In this document: piece by piece, positions 16,927 to 25,733 of the stretch
Numbering within the stretch: position 1 is the stretch's first letter
How the letters are laid out: each line of letters starts with the position of its first letter
Origin: Priestia filamentosa
GTDB taxonomy: Bacteria > Bacillota > Bacilli > Bacillales > Bacillaceae_H
Direction: 5' to 3'
DNA: 64,000 nucleotides
NCBI RefSeq assembly: GCF_900177535.1
Contig: NZ_FXAJ01000002.1
Coordinates: 620,001-684,000, forward strand
Made by a program: the position numbers and the translations under genes
The notes under the pieces: generated by a model
Databases searched by the model: none
What the model was told of the DNA's origin: nothing
Seen by the model: only the letters and a program-made list of their open reading frames with translations

Positions 16927-17778
16927 TTAACACTTTAATGAAGCTATTTCTGGTTGTTTCATCTTAATGTAGCATATTTTTTCAAAGTCTATCCCTTGTT
17001 TTTTTCTTGAGGTTTCAATTAATAAAGATCGTTCTGTCACTTTTACTAAAGTCCCTCGGATTTCTTTATTATCAAATATTTTCACACGAAGATTGCAGTC
17101 TATAAAACTTTTTAACAAAAAAGAAAGTTGCAAAGGAAAGAACAGTTTTAAAAGAAAAGGACTTTTAGGAACAATTTGACCGAAATTAAACGTAATTTCT
17201 CTTCTGAGACACGGATCAATATTTAACAATGGTTGATCTTCATTAAATACTTCTTCTTGTTCTTTTTGTATCATCCATCTAATTTTTGTAAAAGGAATCC
17301 ATACTGTTTCATCATCCATTGTGTATAAAATAATGAAGTCTATTCCGTTATAGATGAATTTTCCATGAACTTTTTCATCGTGGTTTTCACATGTTAACAT
17401 TCCTTCAGGCTCTATGTCTTCTTCCCTACAACTTATCGTAACTTCAACCATCTGTCCTTTTAACTTATTTAAGTTCTGTAAAAGAACATCTTCTTCCCCT
17501 ACTTCTTCAGCTTCCTGCTGAAGTCCAAGCGTTAGCAGTAATTCATTTGCCTCTTCTATACATGCATCGATTTCTGCTAATTGCTCAGGTGGAAAAGAAC
17601 TTGTTGCTGAAGGGAATTGGGGCTGTATAATCCGTTCCGGACATGTATCGGGAAGACAAAAATCATCTTCTGTTCCTCCAGGTTCACAATCAAAGCATTC
17701 TTCTTCTCTCTCTATTTTAGGCACTACATCATGTTTTCTTCTAAGATTTATAGGTTTGGAATACCGAATAATAAACAC
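16927..17778 (-). CDS. spore-associated protein, paralogue of the MnxD-position protein
   Basis: 283 residues with a GTG start directly behind AAGGAGAGG. It has an acidic, Cys-containing N-terminus (EECFDCEPGGTEDDFCLPDTCPERI). Two similar strand-rich modules follow: KFIYNGIDFIILYTMDDETVWIPFTKI (about 135-165) and EIRGTLVKVTERSLLIETSRKKQGIDFEKICYI (about 240-275), joined by LRREITFNFGQIVPKSPFLLKLFFPLQLSFLLKSF. The order and residues parallel the protein encoded just upstream of the MnxE position on the other strand. It is divergent from the Mnx-like operon and probably acts with it. Function unknown. Confidence 0.6.
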   Translation of the reverse strand: MFIIRYSKPINLRRKHDVVPKIEREEECFDCEPGGTEDDFCLPDTCPERIIQPQFPSATSSFPPEQLAEIDACIEEANELLLTLGLQQEAEEVGEEDVLLQNLNKLKGQMVEVTISCREEDIEPEGMLTCENHDEKVHGKFIYNGIDFIILYTMDDETVWIPFTKIRWMIQKEQEEVFNEDQPLLNIDPCLRREITFNFGQIVPKSPFLLKLFFPLQLSFLLKSFIDCNLRVKIFDNKEIRGTLVKVTERSLLIETSRKKQGIDFEKICYIKMKQPEIASLKC

Positions 17779-17790
17779 CCTCTCCTTAGT

Positions 17791-17895
17791 TCATACACCT
17801 AATATATGGTGAATAGGTGAATCTGGTTGGGCGAATATCCCATAGCGACCCGGATTATCATAAAAATGTCTATAAGGAAGAGAAGGAACTTCCAT
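17791..17895 (-). CDS. possible 34-residue peptide gene
   Basis: The frame starts with ATG after AAAAGGAAAACTCC and contains YRHFYDNPGRYGIFAQPD near its middle. It ends 12 bases before the MnxD-like gene and so would be in one transcript with it. A longer in-frame version would overlap the divergent operon start. Aromatic and Pro/Gly-rich, as in small coat peptides, but unproven. Confidence 0.35.
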   Translation of the reverse strand: MEVPSLPYRHFYDNPGRYGIFAQPDSPIHHILGV

Positions 17896-18075
17896 GGAGT
17901 TTTCCTTTTGTTTTAGGTGAATACTGTTATAATCTTCAATCCGAAATGGAAAACATTGAAGAATAAGGCAAGCCTCATATTCATAATTGTTTATAGAGTT
18001 TACTTCAGCACTTTCACTTTTCCTCAGTAGGGAATAAAGGAGAGACAGAGGGAACTCAACATAAAGAGGGAAAGA

Positions 18076-18522
18076 ATGATGCACATTGTTGGGGTGATAT
18101 ACTTGCTGATTCAAAACCTTGGTTTTTTGCTTTGTGTCAATCTTCTTTTAACAGGTTCTGCTTATCTTTTCCTTTTTAAAGTTCGAAAACTTATTGGGTT
18201 TCAGTTAGGAATGAATATTTCAAATTTAGCTGGAGGCTTCTTTGCTATTGTGACAGGCATCATTTTGATTTATCAATTTCCCTTACATTTTGTTCCGATA
18301 ACAATAATCACAACTGTTATCGGAATGGTTGTCGGAGCACTTTTTGGAGGATTATTTGATTATCAAACGTTATTAACAGGAATGATTAACGGATTAATGA
18401 TGGGGGTTATGGCCCCGATGGTTGGTGCAGCTTCTCAAAACAATCTCCTTTTTTTAGTTTTTATTGAACTCGTCTTTATATGTAGTCTTTTATTGCTCCT
18501 CTTTTCTGCCAAACGCACATAG
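18076..18522 (+). CDS. glycine-rich membrane protein, first gene of the Mnx-like operon
   Basis: 148 residues with four to five helices and a glycine-zipper-like segment near 90-130 (VIGMVVGALFGGLFDYQTLLTGMINGLMMGVMAPMVGAA). The next gene encodes a clear paralogue (shared G-x3-GALF/V-x2-Q-LL-G pattern). Position at the head of a seven-gene run with 14-34-base gaps suggests co-expression with the multicopper oxidase. In Bacillus sp. SG-1 the mnx operon also begins with small genes of unknown function; I cannot confirm the one-to-one match. Confidence 0.65.
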   Translation: MMHIVGVIYLLIQNLGFLLCVNLLLTGSAYLFLFKVRKLIGFQLGMNISNLAGGFFAIVTGIILIYQFPLHFVPITIITTVIGMVVGALFGGLFDYQTLLTGMINGLMMGVMAPMVGAASQNNLLFLVFIELVFICSLLLLLFSAKRT

Positions 18523-18543
18523 CTTAAAGGAGGGAGTGAAACT

Positions 18544-19008
18544 ATGGGTTTCTTTCTTTATGGAGTGCTTATTCTGAATTGTTTAATTGGTGCTTTCGTT
18601 TATATCATGATGCATAAGAAAAGAAAAATATTTAGTGATCGATATGGAATGATTATGGCGATGTGTGCGAGTGGAGTGTTGAGCTTGGCATTAGCAATGA
18701 TCATTGAATTTTTGAATAAAAATGATTCCATCGTTCTTTCTATTCTTGTTCTTGTAATAAGCGGGACGCTTGGAATTATGTTTGGAGCTCTTGTGAAATT
18801 TCAATCTTTGCTTTCAGGATTTTTTCAAGGGACTGTAGGAGGCATAATGGGAACAATGTTTGGAGCTGTTGTGAAAAACCCTTCCTTATGTAATTTACCT
18901 TCTGAATCTCCATATACTGTTGAACAAAGTATAGTGATGTTTAGTTTATTTAGCACCGTTCTCGTCATTGTTACAGCAAGTCTACTTCTTTACTCATTTA
19001 GAGTGTGA
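18544..19008 (+). CDS. glycine-rich membrane protein, paralogue of the preceding gene
   Basis: 154 residues with about four helices. The zipper-like part (about 78-118) reads LGIMFGALVKFQSLLSGFFQGTVGGIMGTMFGAVV and aligns with the same region of its neighbour. AAAGGAGGG precedes the ATG, 21 bases after the previous stop. Paralogous adjacent membrane proteins often form a hetero-oligomer; a role in moving metal or assembling the oxidase is inference only. Confidence 0.65.
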   Translation: MGFFLYGVLILNCLIGAFVYIMMHKKRKIFSDRYGMIMAMCASGVLSLALAMIIEFLNKNDSIVLSILVLVISGTLGIMFGALVKFQSLLSGFFQGTVGGIMGTMFGAVVKNPSLCNLPSESPYTVEQSIVMFSLFSTVLVIVTASLLLYSFRV

Positions 19009-19033
19009 TACTCACGTCAGGAGAGGAGTTTAA

Positions 19034-19816
19034 ATGGAAGATAAAAAAATTCGGTTAGATGAATATAGAAAGAAACTGTTAGAAAAACGAGAAAACGAAG
19101 AGCTGAAAAACGATATTATCAACGAGTTCAACACTCAAAATGGAAAAGGATTAACATCGCCAACAACGTCGACGACGACGGAAGAAACACGGTTATTAAT
19201 GGAGTATATCGATAGAGCAAACTTATTTAATATTTCTAAGCAAAACGAAAAACGCGGAGAAATATTAAAATACCGCAAGTTTTTTAAATCCAAAAGAAAT
19301 CAACAAGTTGAGATTTATTTCAAATGTGGAACTCAATCTCTTTACACAGAAGGTAAAGTGAGTACAGTTGGGCGGGATTTTGTAATGCTTACAAATCTAA
19401 AGGAAAGAAAATGGATTCCTTACACTATTATTGAATCTGCTAACATTCCATTCGGCATCCCAAACTACTCTAACACCCATCAACATTATATTTTTGATAA
19501 TAATTTACGAAATAAATTACTGTATGAATTTGGGGAAACCATTTCGAAACGGGATATTTTAAGACAACAATTTTTTGAAGAAACGCTTCAAACGAATTTA
19601 AATTCTTGGCAGGAAACATGGGTGACAGTGCATCTTAGTGAGAATGTAAGAAAAATAGGTAAAATTTCAAGTTCCGAAAATCAGCAGCTCACCCTTACTT
19701 TTTTTAAAGAAAAAGAGTGTATTAATTTAAAAGATGTCAAATACGTTAACACAATAAGGCTTACTAGTTTATTCTCGCATGTATTCAAACGTTTCTCACA
19801 TAAGGAAGGCAACTAG
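19034..19816 (+). CDS. MnxD-position protein with two barrel-like modules
   Basis: 260 residues. The N-terminal 45 are highly charged (KKIRLDEYRKKLLEKRENEEL, then a Thr-rich stretch TTSTTTEE). Two strand-rich modules follow: EGKVSTVGRDFVMLTNLKERKWIPYTII (about 110-138) and RKIGKISSSENQQLTLTFFKEKECINLKDVKYV (about 208-242), with LLYEFGETISKRDILRQQFFEETL between. A paralogue is encoded divergently about 1.3 kb away. GAGGAG precedes the ATG. By position it matches mnxD, three genes before the oxidase in Bacillus sp. SG-1; biochemical role unknown. Confidence 0.6.
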   Translation: MEDKKIRLDEYRKKLLEKRENEELKNDIINEFNTQNGKGLTSPTTSTTTEETRLLMEYIDRANLFNISKQNEKRGEILKYRKFFKSKRNQQVEIYFKCGTQSLYTEGKVSTVGRDFVMLTNLKERKWIPYTIIESANIPFGIPNYSNTHQHYIFDNNLRNKLLYEFGETISKRDILRQQFFEETLQTNLNSWQETWVTVHLSENVRKIGKISSSENQQLTLTFFKEKECINLKDVKYVNTIRLTSLFSHVFKRFSHKEGN

Positions 19817-19840
19817 TAAGAAAGTAAAGGAGGACTTTTC

Positions 19841-20329
19841 ATGTCATCAAATAAAAAGGAACAGGGAAAGAAAAAGAGCGAGTATAAAGAACAGGAAAAG
19901 TATCGTTTTGACGAAAAGAAAGCAGAAAGAAAGGTAGATAAAAAAGTAGATAAGGTAGAGAGAGAAGAGAAGATAGAAAAGGTAGACAAGGTAGAAAGAA
20001 AAGAGCGACGAGTTTTAGAAGCTCCTATACGTGTTAATATCGAAAATTTAGAAGATCCATTATTTGATGAACTACAGGGATTAATTGGAGAATCCATTTT
20101 AGTTATCACAGAATCAGATCAGCTGAATTTATTCGGGCAAGCATTTCGACCGATCTTTTGTGGCACTATCTTTAGCGTTGAGCAAGGAAATATAACATTA
20201 TTTCCTGTTACAATTAAGATGGTAACTGCTCCATTTTTTCAGTTTCCAACACCGTTAAGTATTCCTTTAGAGAAAATTGCTCAATTTACACCTAATTTTG
20301 ATTGTGACGCAAGAATACCGCTTACATAA
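19841..20329 (+). CDS. MnxE-position subunit of the spore metal oxidase
   Basis: 162 residues. The first 65 are a Lys/Glu-rich repeat (KVDKKVDKVEREEKIEKVDK). The rest is a barrel-like domain (IGESILVITESDQLNLFGQ, CGTIFSVEQGNITLFPV, IPLEKIAQF). In the SG-1 system, MnxE and MnxF form a small copper-binding oligomer holding MnxG; this gene lies two positions before the oxidase, as mnxE does. The charged N-terminal extension makes it longer than the approximately 12-kDa SG-1 protein. Identity is by position and domain only. Confidence 0.6.
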   Translation: MSSNKKEQGKKKSEYKEQEKYRFDEKKAERKVDKKVDKVEREEKIEKVDKVERKERRVLEAPIRVNIENLEDPLFDELQGLIGESILVITESDQLNLFGQAFRPIFCGTIFSVEQGNITLFPVTIKMVTAPFFQFPTPLSIPLEKIAQFTPNFDCDARIPLT

Positions 20330-20362
20330 GCGCAGGGGAAAATAACAGGGGGGAGTTATCAG

Positions 20363-20710
20363 ATGAAGCAGCATGAAAAAAGGGAAAAAGCGATGGATGA
20401 GAGAGCGATGGACGAGAGAGTGACAGAGGTACAGTTACCTTCAAACAATGAAATTCACGATGAAGCACTTATCCAAGAATTTGAGAGAGGAATCGGAAGT
20501 CAAGTATTTATATTAACGCCTTCTTTCCCATTTGTCTTCATTGGAGAGATAACGGCAGTAGTAGGAGATAACGTTGCAGTAGATGTTCAAACCACCACAA
20601 TTGGAGAGTTAGAAAATCGAATTTGGTCGATTCATATTCACCAAATTGAAGTCTTTTATATTGAACAAGAAGGATTGCCGCAAATTCCAGAATTAAGAGA
20701 CGACATGTAA
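20363..20710 (+). CDS. MnxF-position subunit of the spore metal oxidase
   Basis: 115 residues, close to the roughly 12-kDa size of MnxF. After a charged start (EKREKAMDERAMDER) comes a barrel-like domain: IGSQVFILTPSFPFVFIGEITAVVGDNVAVDV and SIHIHQIEVFYIEQ. The His-x-His pair in SIHIHQ could contact copper. It ends 14 bases before the multicopper oxidase start, as expected for MnxF, which forms the MnxEFG complex with it. Confidence 0.65.
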   Translation: MKQHEKREKAMDERAMDERVTEVQLPSNNEIHDEALIQEFERGIGSQVFILTPSFPFVFIGEITAVVGDNVAVDVQTTTIGELENRIWSIHIHQIEVFYIEQEGLPQIPELRDDM

Positions 20711-20724
20711 AAGGGGAAGGATAT

Positions 20725-23700
20725 ATGAAACGATTTTACCATGTGGTAGCTATTGACATTCGTATTGTGTTAAACACTTTTGGAGATCACAACGAACATG
20801 GGAAAATATATATCTTAAAAGAAAATGTCGATAAAGTGAGAAGGGCGGTCGAGAAAAATCCGTTTACACCTGTTGATCTAGTTGAACCACTTTGTATTCG
20901 AGCCAATAAAGGAGATACAATTGAGATTTTGTTTGAAAATCAAATTAAAACTTCAGCTGGGATGCATTTTCAAGAAGTAGACTATGATGTATTGAATTCA
21001 GATGGAGCGAATGTCGGATTTAATCCAAATACACTTGTTAAGCCTGGGGAGAAGATTCTCTACCGTTTACAAGCAAATCATGAAGGAATTGCTTTCTTTT
21101 CTGACTTAGGAGATCCAGATAGTAGTGATGATGGCACAAATATTAACGGTTTATTTGGAGCCTTATTCATCGAAAAAATGGGGTCAACATGGACAGATCC
21201 TATTACAGGCGGACCTTTAAATAGCGGGGCAATGGCTGATGTTCATCATCCTTTCGCTCCATCATTTCGAGAGTTTGGCTTTATTTTTCATGATGAAATG
21301 CCAACGCAAGATATTACAGGAAACAGACCTCTTGATCCTGTCACAAATCAAGAAAGAGAATCTACTCATGCGATTAACTATCGTTATGAACCTCTACAAA
21401 ACCGTAAAAAACTAATCGAAGAAGGAGTAGTATGCCCAGATTGTGAGGGAGAGGAAGTTCATCATGATTCATGGGTATTTGGAGATCCTGCAACTCCTAT
21501 TTATCGTGGATATAAGGGAGATCCTGCAAAGGTTAGACTTGTGCATGGCGGTGTAAAAGAAACGCATGTTTTTCATTACCATGTTCATACATGGTTTAGA
21601 GACCCGCTAAATACGGATTCTGCTATATTTGATGCTCAAGCGATTAGTCCACAAAACTGGTATACAGTTGATGTTCTTTACGGGTTAGGGTCCCTTCAAG
21701 AAGCGATTGGAGATGCTATTATTCACTGTCATTTGTATCCGCACTTTGGAGTTGGCATGTGGGCTCTCAATCGGATTTTCGATACTCTTCAAGACGGAAG
21801 TCAATGTTACCCAAATGGAATTCCCATTAAACCGCTTCAACCTTTACCAGATCGTCCTGCTCCACCTAAGCCAACGAAAGAAAGACCTGGGTTTCCTAAC
21901 TTTATTCCAGGAAAAGTAGGATGTAAAGCACCTCGGCCACCACTTGGGATTGTGGGAGGGCGCGGGTTAACAGAACTTGAAAGAAATGCAGCTGTTCCTA
22001 CTGCAAGACCTGGAGCTGTTTTTGCAGATCCTTGTATTATTGAAGAAAACCCTGTTGTGCAGGAATTCAATGTTTCTCTTATTGAACTGCCTCTTGTCTA
22101 TAACCGAGAAGGGTGGAATGATCCGAAAGGAAGAATTTATGTTCTTGATGAAGATCTGGACGACATTTTAGCAGGACGGAAGGAACCAGAGCCTCTTGTT
22201 ATTCACATGAATGCTGGAACGTGTATATCTGTTAACTTTACAAATCGGCTTAATGAAGTCGCAGGAGGAGATGCGTTTCAACTTGTGACACGAACATATG
22301 AAGTAGGATTTCACGTTCATTTCGTTAAATTTGATGTTTTAGTTAGTGACGCAGCAAATGTTGGATGGAATTACGATTCAAGTGTTCTTCCTGGCGAAAC
22401 GATTCGCTATGAATTTTTTGCAGATGTAGAATTAAAAGCATGGTTTTTACATGATCATTTATTTCCGAACTATCATCAGCAACATGGGGTGTTCGGTTCA
22501 GGAAATGCTCATGCAAGATTTTCGAAAGTCTTAGACTCGAAAACAGGAGAAGAAGTTCAGGTGGGAGCACAAGTTACTGTAACACATCCTTTAATTCCAG
22601 ACTACCGAGATTTTGCTCTATTCGTCCAAGATTTTACTCTGTTATTTGATAAAGACGGCTGTCCACTTGAACCACCGGAATTTCCTGGTTCTGAAGATGA
22701 CCCTGGTTTGTTTGGAGTGAACTATAAAAATGAACCACTACAGTTTCGGTTAGGGGAAGACTGTGATCCAGCTTATTCATTCAGCTCCTTTGTGAATGGA
22801 GATCCTGTAACACCTATTTTAAACTGTTACGAAGGAGACCCTATTAGAATTCGCGTACTACAAGGATCTCAAGAAGAATCTCACAGTTTTAATATGCATG
22901 GTCTACGCTGGAAAGCAGAGCGGCCAGATAGTGAAACAATGTTTGTTTGTCAAGAACATATTGGAATATCGGAGTCTTTTACATTTGAAATGGCTGTGCC
23001 AAATGCGGGAGATTATCTTTGGACTTTTGAAACAGAAGAGGATTTGTGGAACGGCTGCTGGGGACTAGTGCGCGCATTTGACGCAGAAGTCGATTTTCTT
23101 ATTCCTCTTCCAGACAGACCTGACCCGCCAAAACGAACAAAGCCTTTACCTGTTTGTACAGGAAAACCGCCAGAGAAAGCAAAAATCGTTGAAGTAGATG
23201 CACCACCTAATGCTCCTGTGAAGCGCTTTGATGTTGTTGCGTTTCATGTTCCGATTCCTTACAGCAAATGGGGCGAAAAAGACCCGTTTGGTATCGTCTT
23301 TGCTCTAAAAAAAGATGTTAAAGATATTTTAGCAGGAAAGAAAAAAATACAGCCGCTGATTATCCGAGCCAATCAAGGCGATGTTGTAGAGATTCATTTA
23401 GAAAGCCGATTAGAATTTGATGAGTTTCCGTTTCCAGATGGAATTTGGCCATATCCTCCTGTAAAAGAGCAGGCATTTTATCCACCATCTGTCCGAATTT
23501 CCTTGCATCCTCAGCTTATTCAATATGATGTGAAATCTTCGGCAGGCGAAACGGTTGGATTTAATCCAGATCAGACAGTCGGTCCTGGTGAGAAGATTAC
23601 GTATCGCTGGTATGTTGATCTTCCTGTTGGCGCGTGTGGAATGTGGGATATGGCCGATATTCGCAATCATCGCTCATTAGGGACTTTTGGAATGTTTATT

Positions 23701-24411
23701 GCTGAACCAAGAGGGGCTCAATTTTTAAGCCAGAAAACATTAAAACCTGTAATTACAACAGATAGAGCCATTATAAAACAACCATTTTTACCGACTACAC
23801 GGGAATTTGCGCTTATTATGTATGATGGAGCTAGATTAGTCGATAAAAACGGAAAGTTAATTATTGACCCTGTTGACGGTATATTAGGTGGCGTAGATCC
23901 AGAAGAAATAGGGGATCTTGTTGATACGTATGATAATGGGTCGAGAGGGTTTAACTACCGAACAGAACGATTAATTAATCGACTTAACCAGGTTCCTGTA
24001 TTAAAAGACTTATTTAGTTCGAAAGTACATGGAGATCCGTCTACACCAATTCTTGAGGCTTATCCTGGAGATCCTATTACAATTCGCTTTGCAAATCCGT
24101 CTGAACGAAGACGCGCCCACGGATTTCATGTGCATGGTCACTATTGGAATACAGATGACAAGGATATTTTCTCACAAGTGAAGTCTATCCGAGATCATAT
24201 CGTCTTAGGAGACGTTGTTGATATCCAGCTGCATTACGGAGCAGGAAGCTTTTTTAACTTCCCTGGTGATTATATGTACCGTTCTGGGAATATTCGCTGG
24301 GACATTGAACAAGGCATGTGGGGCATTCTTCGTGTCCATAAAAACCTACAAAAAAATCTTCAGCCTTTAAAAGCGATAAATAATGTGAAAAAGCGAAATA
24401 AAAAGAAATGA
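20725..24411 (+). CDS. mnxG: MnxG-type multicopper Mn(II) oxidase
   Basis: A 1228-residue multicopper oxidase, the size of MnxG from Bacillus sp. SG-1 spores (about 138 kDa), which oxidises Mn(II) to MnO2. It contains about six cupredoxin-like domains. Copper-binding motifs: HYHVH at 284-288, HCHLYPHFGVGM at 334-345 (a canonical type-1/type-3 motif, here in the first third), HVH at 530-532, HDH at 576-578, HSFNMHG at 720-726, and HGFHVHGH at 1132-1139. No signal peptide is present, consistent with mother-cell assembly onto the spore. Last large gene of the operon, followed by a SCO-type copper chaperone. Confidence 0.85.
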   Translation: MKRFYHVVAIDIRIVLNTFGDHNEHGKIYILKENVDKVRRAVEKNPFTPVDLVEPLCIRANKGDTIEILFENQIKTSAGMHFQEVDYDVLNSDGANVGFNPNTLVKPGEKILYRLQANHEGIAFFSDLGDPDSSDDGTNINGLFGALFIEKMGSTWTDPITGGPLNSGAMADVHHPFAPSFREFGFIFHDEMPTQDITGNRPLDPVTNQERESTHAINYRYEPLQNRKKLIEEGVVCPDCEGEEVHHDSWVFGDPATPIYRGYKGDPAKVRLVHGGVKETHVFHYHVHTWFRDPLNTDSAIFDAQAISPQNWYTVDVLYGLGSLQEAIGDAIIHCHLYPHFGVGMWALNRIFDTLQDGSQCYPNGIPIKPLQPLPDRPAPPKPTKERPGFPNFIPGKVGCKAPRPPLGIVGGRGLTELERNAAVPTARPGAVFADPCIIEENPVVQEFNVSLIELPLVYNREGWNDPKGRIYVLDEDLDDILAGRKEPEPLVIHMNAGTCISVNFTNRLNEVAGGDAFQLVTRTYEVGFHVHFVKFDVLVSDAANVGWNYDSSVLPGETIRYEFFADVELKAWFLHDHLFPNYHQQHGVFGSGNAHARFSKVLDSKTGEEVQVGAQVTVTHPLIPDYRDFALFVQDFTLLFDKDGCPLEPPEFPGSEDDPGLFGVNYKNEPLQFRLGEDCDPAYSFSSFVNGDPVTPILNCYEGDPIRIRVLQGSQEESHSFNMHGLRWKAERPDSETMFVCQEHIGISESFTFEMAVPNAGDYLWTFETEEDLWNGCWGLVRAFDAEVDFLIPLPDRPDPPKRTKPLPVCTGKPPEKAKIVEVDAPPNAPVKRFDVVAFHVPIPYSKWGEKDPFGIVFALKKDVKDILAGKKKIQPLIIRANQGDVVEIHLESRLEFDEFPFPDGIWPYPPVKEQAFYPPSVRISLHPQLIQYDVKSSAGETVGFNPDQTVGPGEKITYRWYVDLPVGACGMWDMADIRNHRSLGTFGMFIAEPRGAQFLSQKTLKPVITTDRAIIKQPFLPTTREFALIMYDGARLVDKNGKLIIDPVDGILGGVDPEEIGDLVDTYDNGSRGFNYRTERLINRLNQVPVLKDLFSSKVHGDPSTPILEAYPGDPITIRFANPSERRRAHGFHVHGHYWNTDDKDIFSQVKSIRDHIVLGDVVDIQLHYGAGSFFNFPGDYMYRSGNIRWDIEQGMWGILRVHKNLQKNLQPLKAINNVKKRNKKK

Positions 24412-24445
24412 CTTTTTCGTGAATTGAAATAAGAAGGGGTATAAC

Positions 24446-25042
24446 ATGAAGAGAAAGCATTTGTTAGCCATCTTTTTAACGATCATTGTAATTGCTTTTG
24501 CGCTTGTTTATTGGCTATGGCCAAACAATGAAAAGCTTCCAGTACTAGATGAATTAAAGCCTGTAGCATTACAAAATGTTCATGGTGGAGAGTATGATTT
24601 TAAGAGCGGAAAAGTTAAGCTTGTCACTTTTTTTTATACAAATTGCCCAGATATTTGTCCGTTAACAATGTCTGATTTTAAAGATTTACAAGCAGAGCTC
24701 AAAAAGGATAAGATATTTGGTTCAAAAGTAGAACTTGTAGCCCTTTCACTTGATCCAGAACAAGACACACCATCTGTTGTAAAGAAATATGCAGAATCCT
24801 TTGGAGCGGACTCTACCGGATGGAAATGGCTAAGAGGATCCTTAAAGGATACGAAAAAAATTGCAGATGATTTAAAAATGCAGTACAAAAAAGGGGAAGG
24901 AAATTTTCTCTCTCACTCTACAACGATGTATCTTATTGATGAAAATAACGAAATCAGAGCGCTTTACGATATGGCTTACTCAGAGGAACCGATTGATAAG
25001 AAGAAAATATTAAGTGATATCCGATATTTAGTGAACAGGTAA
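24446..25042 (+). CDS. SCO1/SenC family copper chaperone
   Basis: A 198-residue protein with an N-terminal membrane anchor (LLAIFLTIIVIAFALVYWLW) and a thioredoxin fold facing outside. The copper site is complete: Cys-x3-Cys in FYTNCPDICPLTM and the distal His in FLSHSTTMYLID. SCO proteins load copper into cytochrome oxidase; here it follows the multicopper oxidase by 34 bases, so delivery of copper to that enzyme is likely. SG-1 has a SCO-like MnxC in its mnx operon, though placed before the oxidase. AGAAGGGG precedes the ATG. Confidence 0.85.
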   Translation: MKRKHLLAIFLTIIVIAFALVYWLWPNNEKLPVLDELKPVALQNVHGGEYDFKSGKVKLVTFFYTNCPDICPLTMSDFKDLQAELKKDKIFGSKVELVALSLDPEQDTPSVVKKYAESFGADSTGWKWLRGSLKDTKKIADDLKMQYKKGEGNFLSHSTTMYLIDENNEIRALYDMAYSEEPIDKKKILSDIRYLVNR

Positions 25043-25078
25043 GAAAAAAGGGCTTCAATCTTTTATCATGAAGAAATG

Positions 25079-25120
25079 AAAATCCCCCTTCTTCATCTTT
25101 TTACAGATAAGAAGGGGGAT
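25079..25120 (-). terminator. terminator downstream of tRNA-Ala
   Basis: On the minus strand ATCCCCCTTCTT / AAGAAGGGGGAT followed by TTTTC, just beyond the tRNA 3' end. Symmetry would let it also act after the SCO gene. Confidence 0.65.
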
Positions 25121-25126
25121 AAAGAA

Positions 25127-25197
25127 TGGAGCTAGCGAGAATCGAACTCGCATTACTTGACTGCCAGTCAAGCGTAATCCCATTATACCATAGCCCC
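25127..25197 (-). tRNA. tRNA-Ala (anticodon GGC)
   Basis: A full cloverleaf: acceptor GGGGCTA / TAGCTCC with the G3-U70 pair typical of alanine tRNA, anticodon stem CTTGA / TCAAG with loop CTGGCAG (anticodon GGC, reading GCC), and T arm GCGAG-TTCGATT-CTCGC. The discriminator is A73, and CCA is not encoded. Confidence 0.9.
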
Positions 25198-25318
25198 ACT
25201 TTAGAGATATTTAGCGAATATTCTTTTATTATAAAGGAAACTGTCATACAGTACAATGAAAAAGAGAAGAGGAAGAGAGAAAATCTCATTTTCAGCTGAC
25301 TTAAACGAGATTTTTTAA

Positions 25319-25498
25319 TCACAAAAGTGTACGGTCAGAGAGAGTGTGAGGTTGTTCATCACCGTATATGACTTCGCTTAATAAGGAAATATCTTCTGAA
25401 ATTTCTTTTTTCAATGAAGGTTTTTCACAATTCCTATAGTCGTCCAGCAACCGGGCTAGCTCTTTTCGAAAAAAGAGCACTTCTTGATTGTTAATCAT
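25319..25498 (-). CDS. small hypothetical protein, 59 residues
   Basis: The frame begins MINNQEVLFFRKELARLLDD and contains SEDISLLSEVIYGDE; helical, with a charged and leucine pattern suggesting a short coiled or helix-hairpin protein. The layout vaguely recalls small sporulation kinase regulators, but no signature is present. AAGGGG lies eight bases before the ATG. It is transcribed toward the tRNA gene. Confidence 0.5.
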   Translation of the reverse strand: MINNQEVLFFRKELARLLDDYRNCEKPSLKKEISEDISLLSEVIYGDEQPHTLSDRTLL

Positions 25499-25733
25499 CG
25501 TAAAAACCCCTTTTTTAAGATCAACTTCACTAAGAATCTAACATCACCGTATACTTATTAAAGTTGCCCATATATTTTATTTTCAAACCCTGTTGGAAGT
25601 ATTAAGAAAGTTTCGAAAGCAAAGAAAGCTGAAACTAGGCGCTTTTTACTATATGCAAATAGAAAAAAAGGGTGCTTATCTGATTTTCTACTTTAATACA
25701 TTAAATCGATAAGGGGTTCGTTTGAACTAATTT

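Noticed and set aside
17896-18114. Full 107-residue version of the minus-strand frame before the Mnx-like operon
   Set aside because: Its first ATG lies inside the divergent gene and lacks a ribosome site; the short internal start with a site is preferred.
20000-20130. Lys/Glu-rich repeat as a DNA tandem repeat locus or CRISPR-like array
   Set aside because: Short, imperfect and in frame; it is a low-complexity charged segment of a protein.
22343-24460. Minus-strand frames inside the multicopper oxidase gene
   Set aside because: Shadow frames of a clear coding gene; composition and lack of ribosome sites do not support them.
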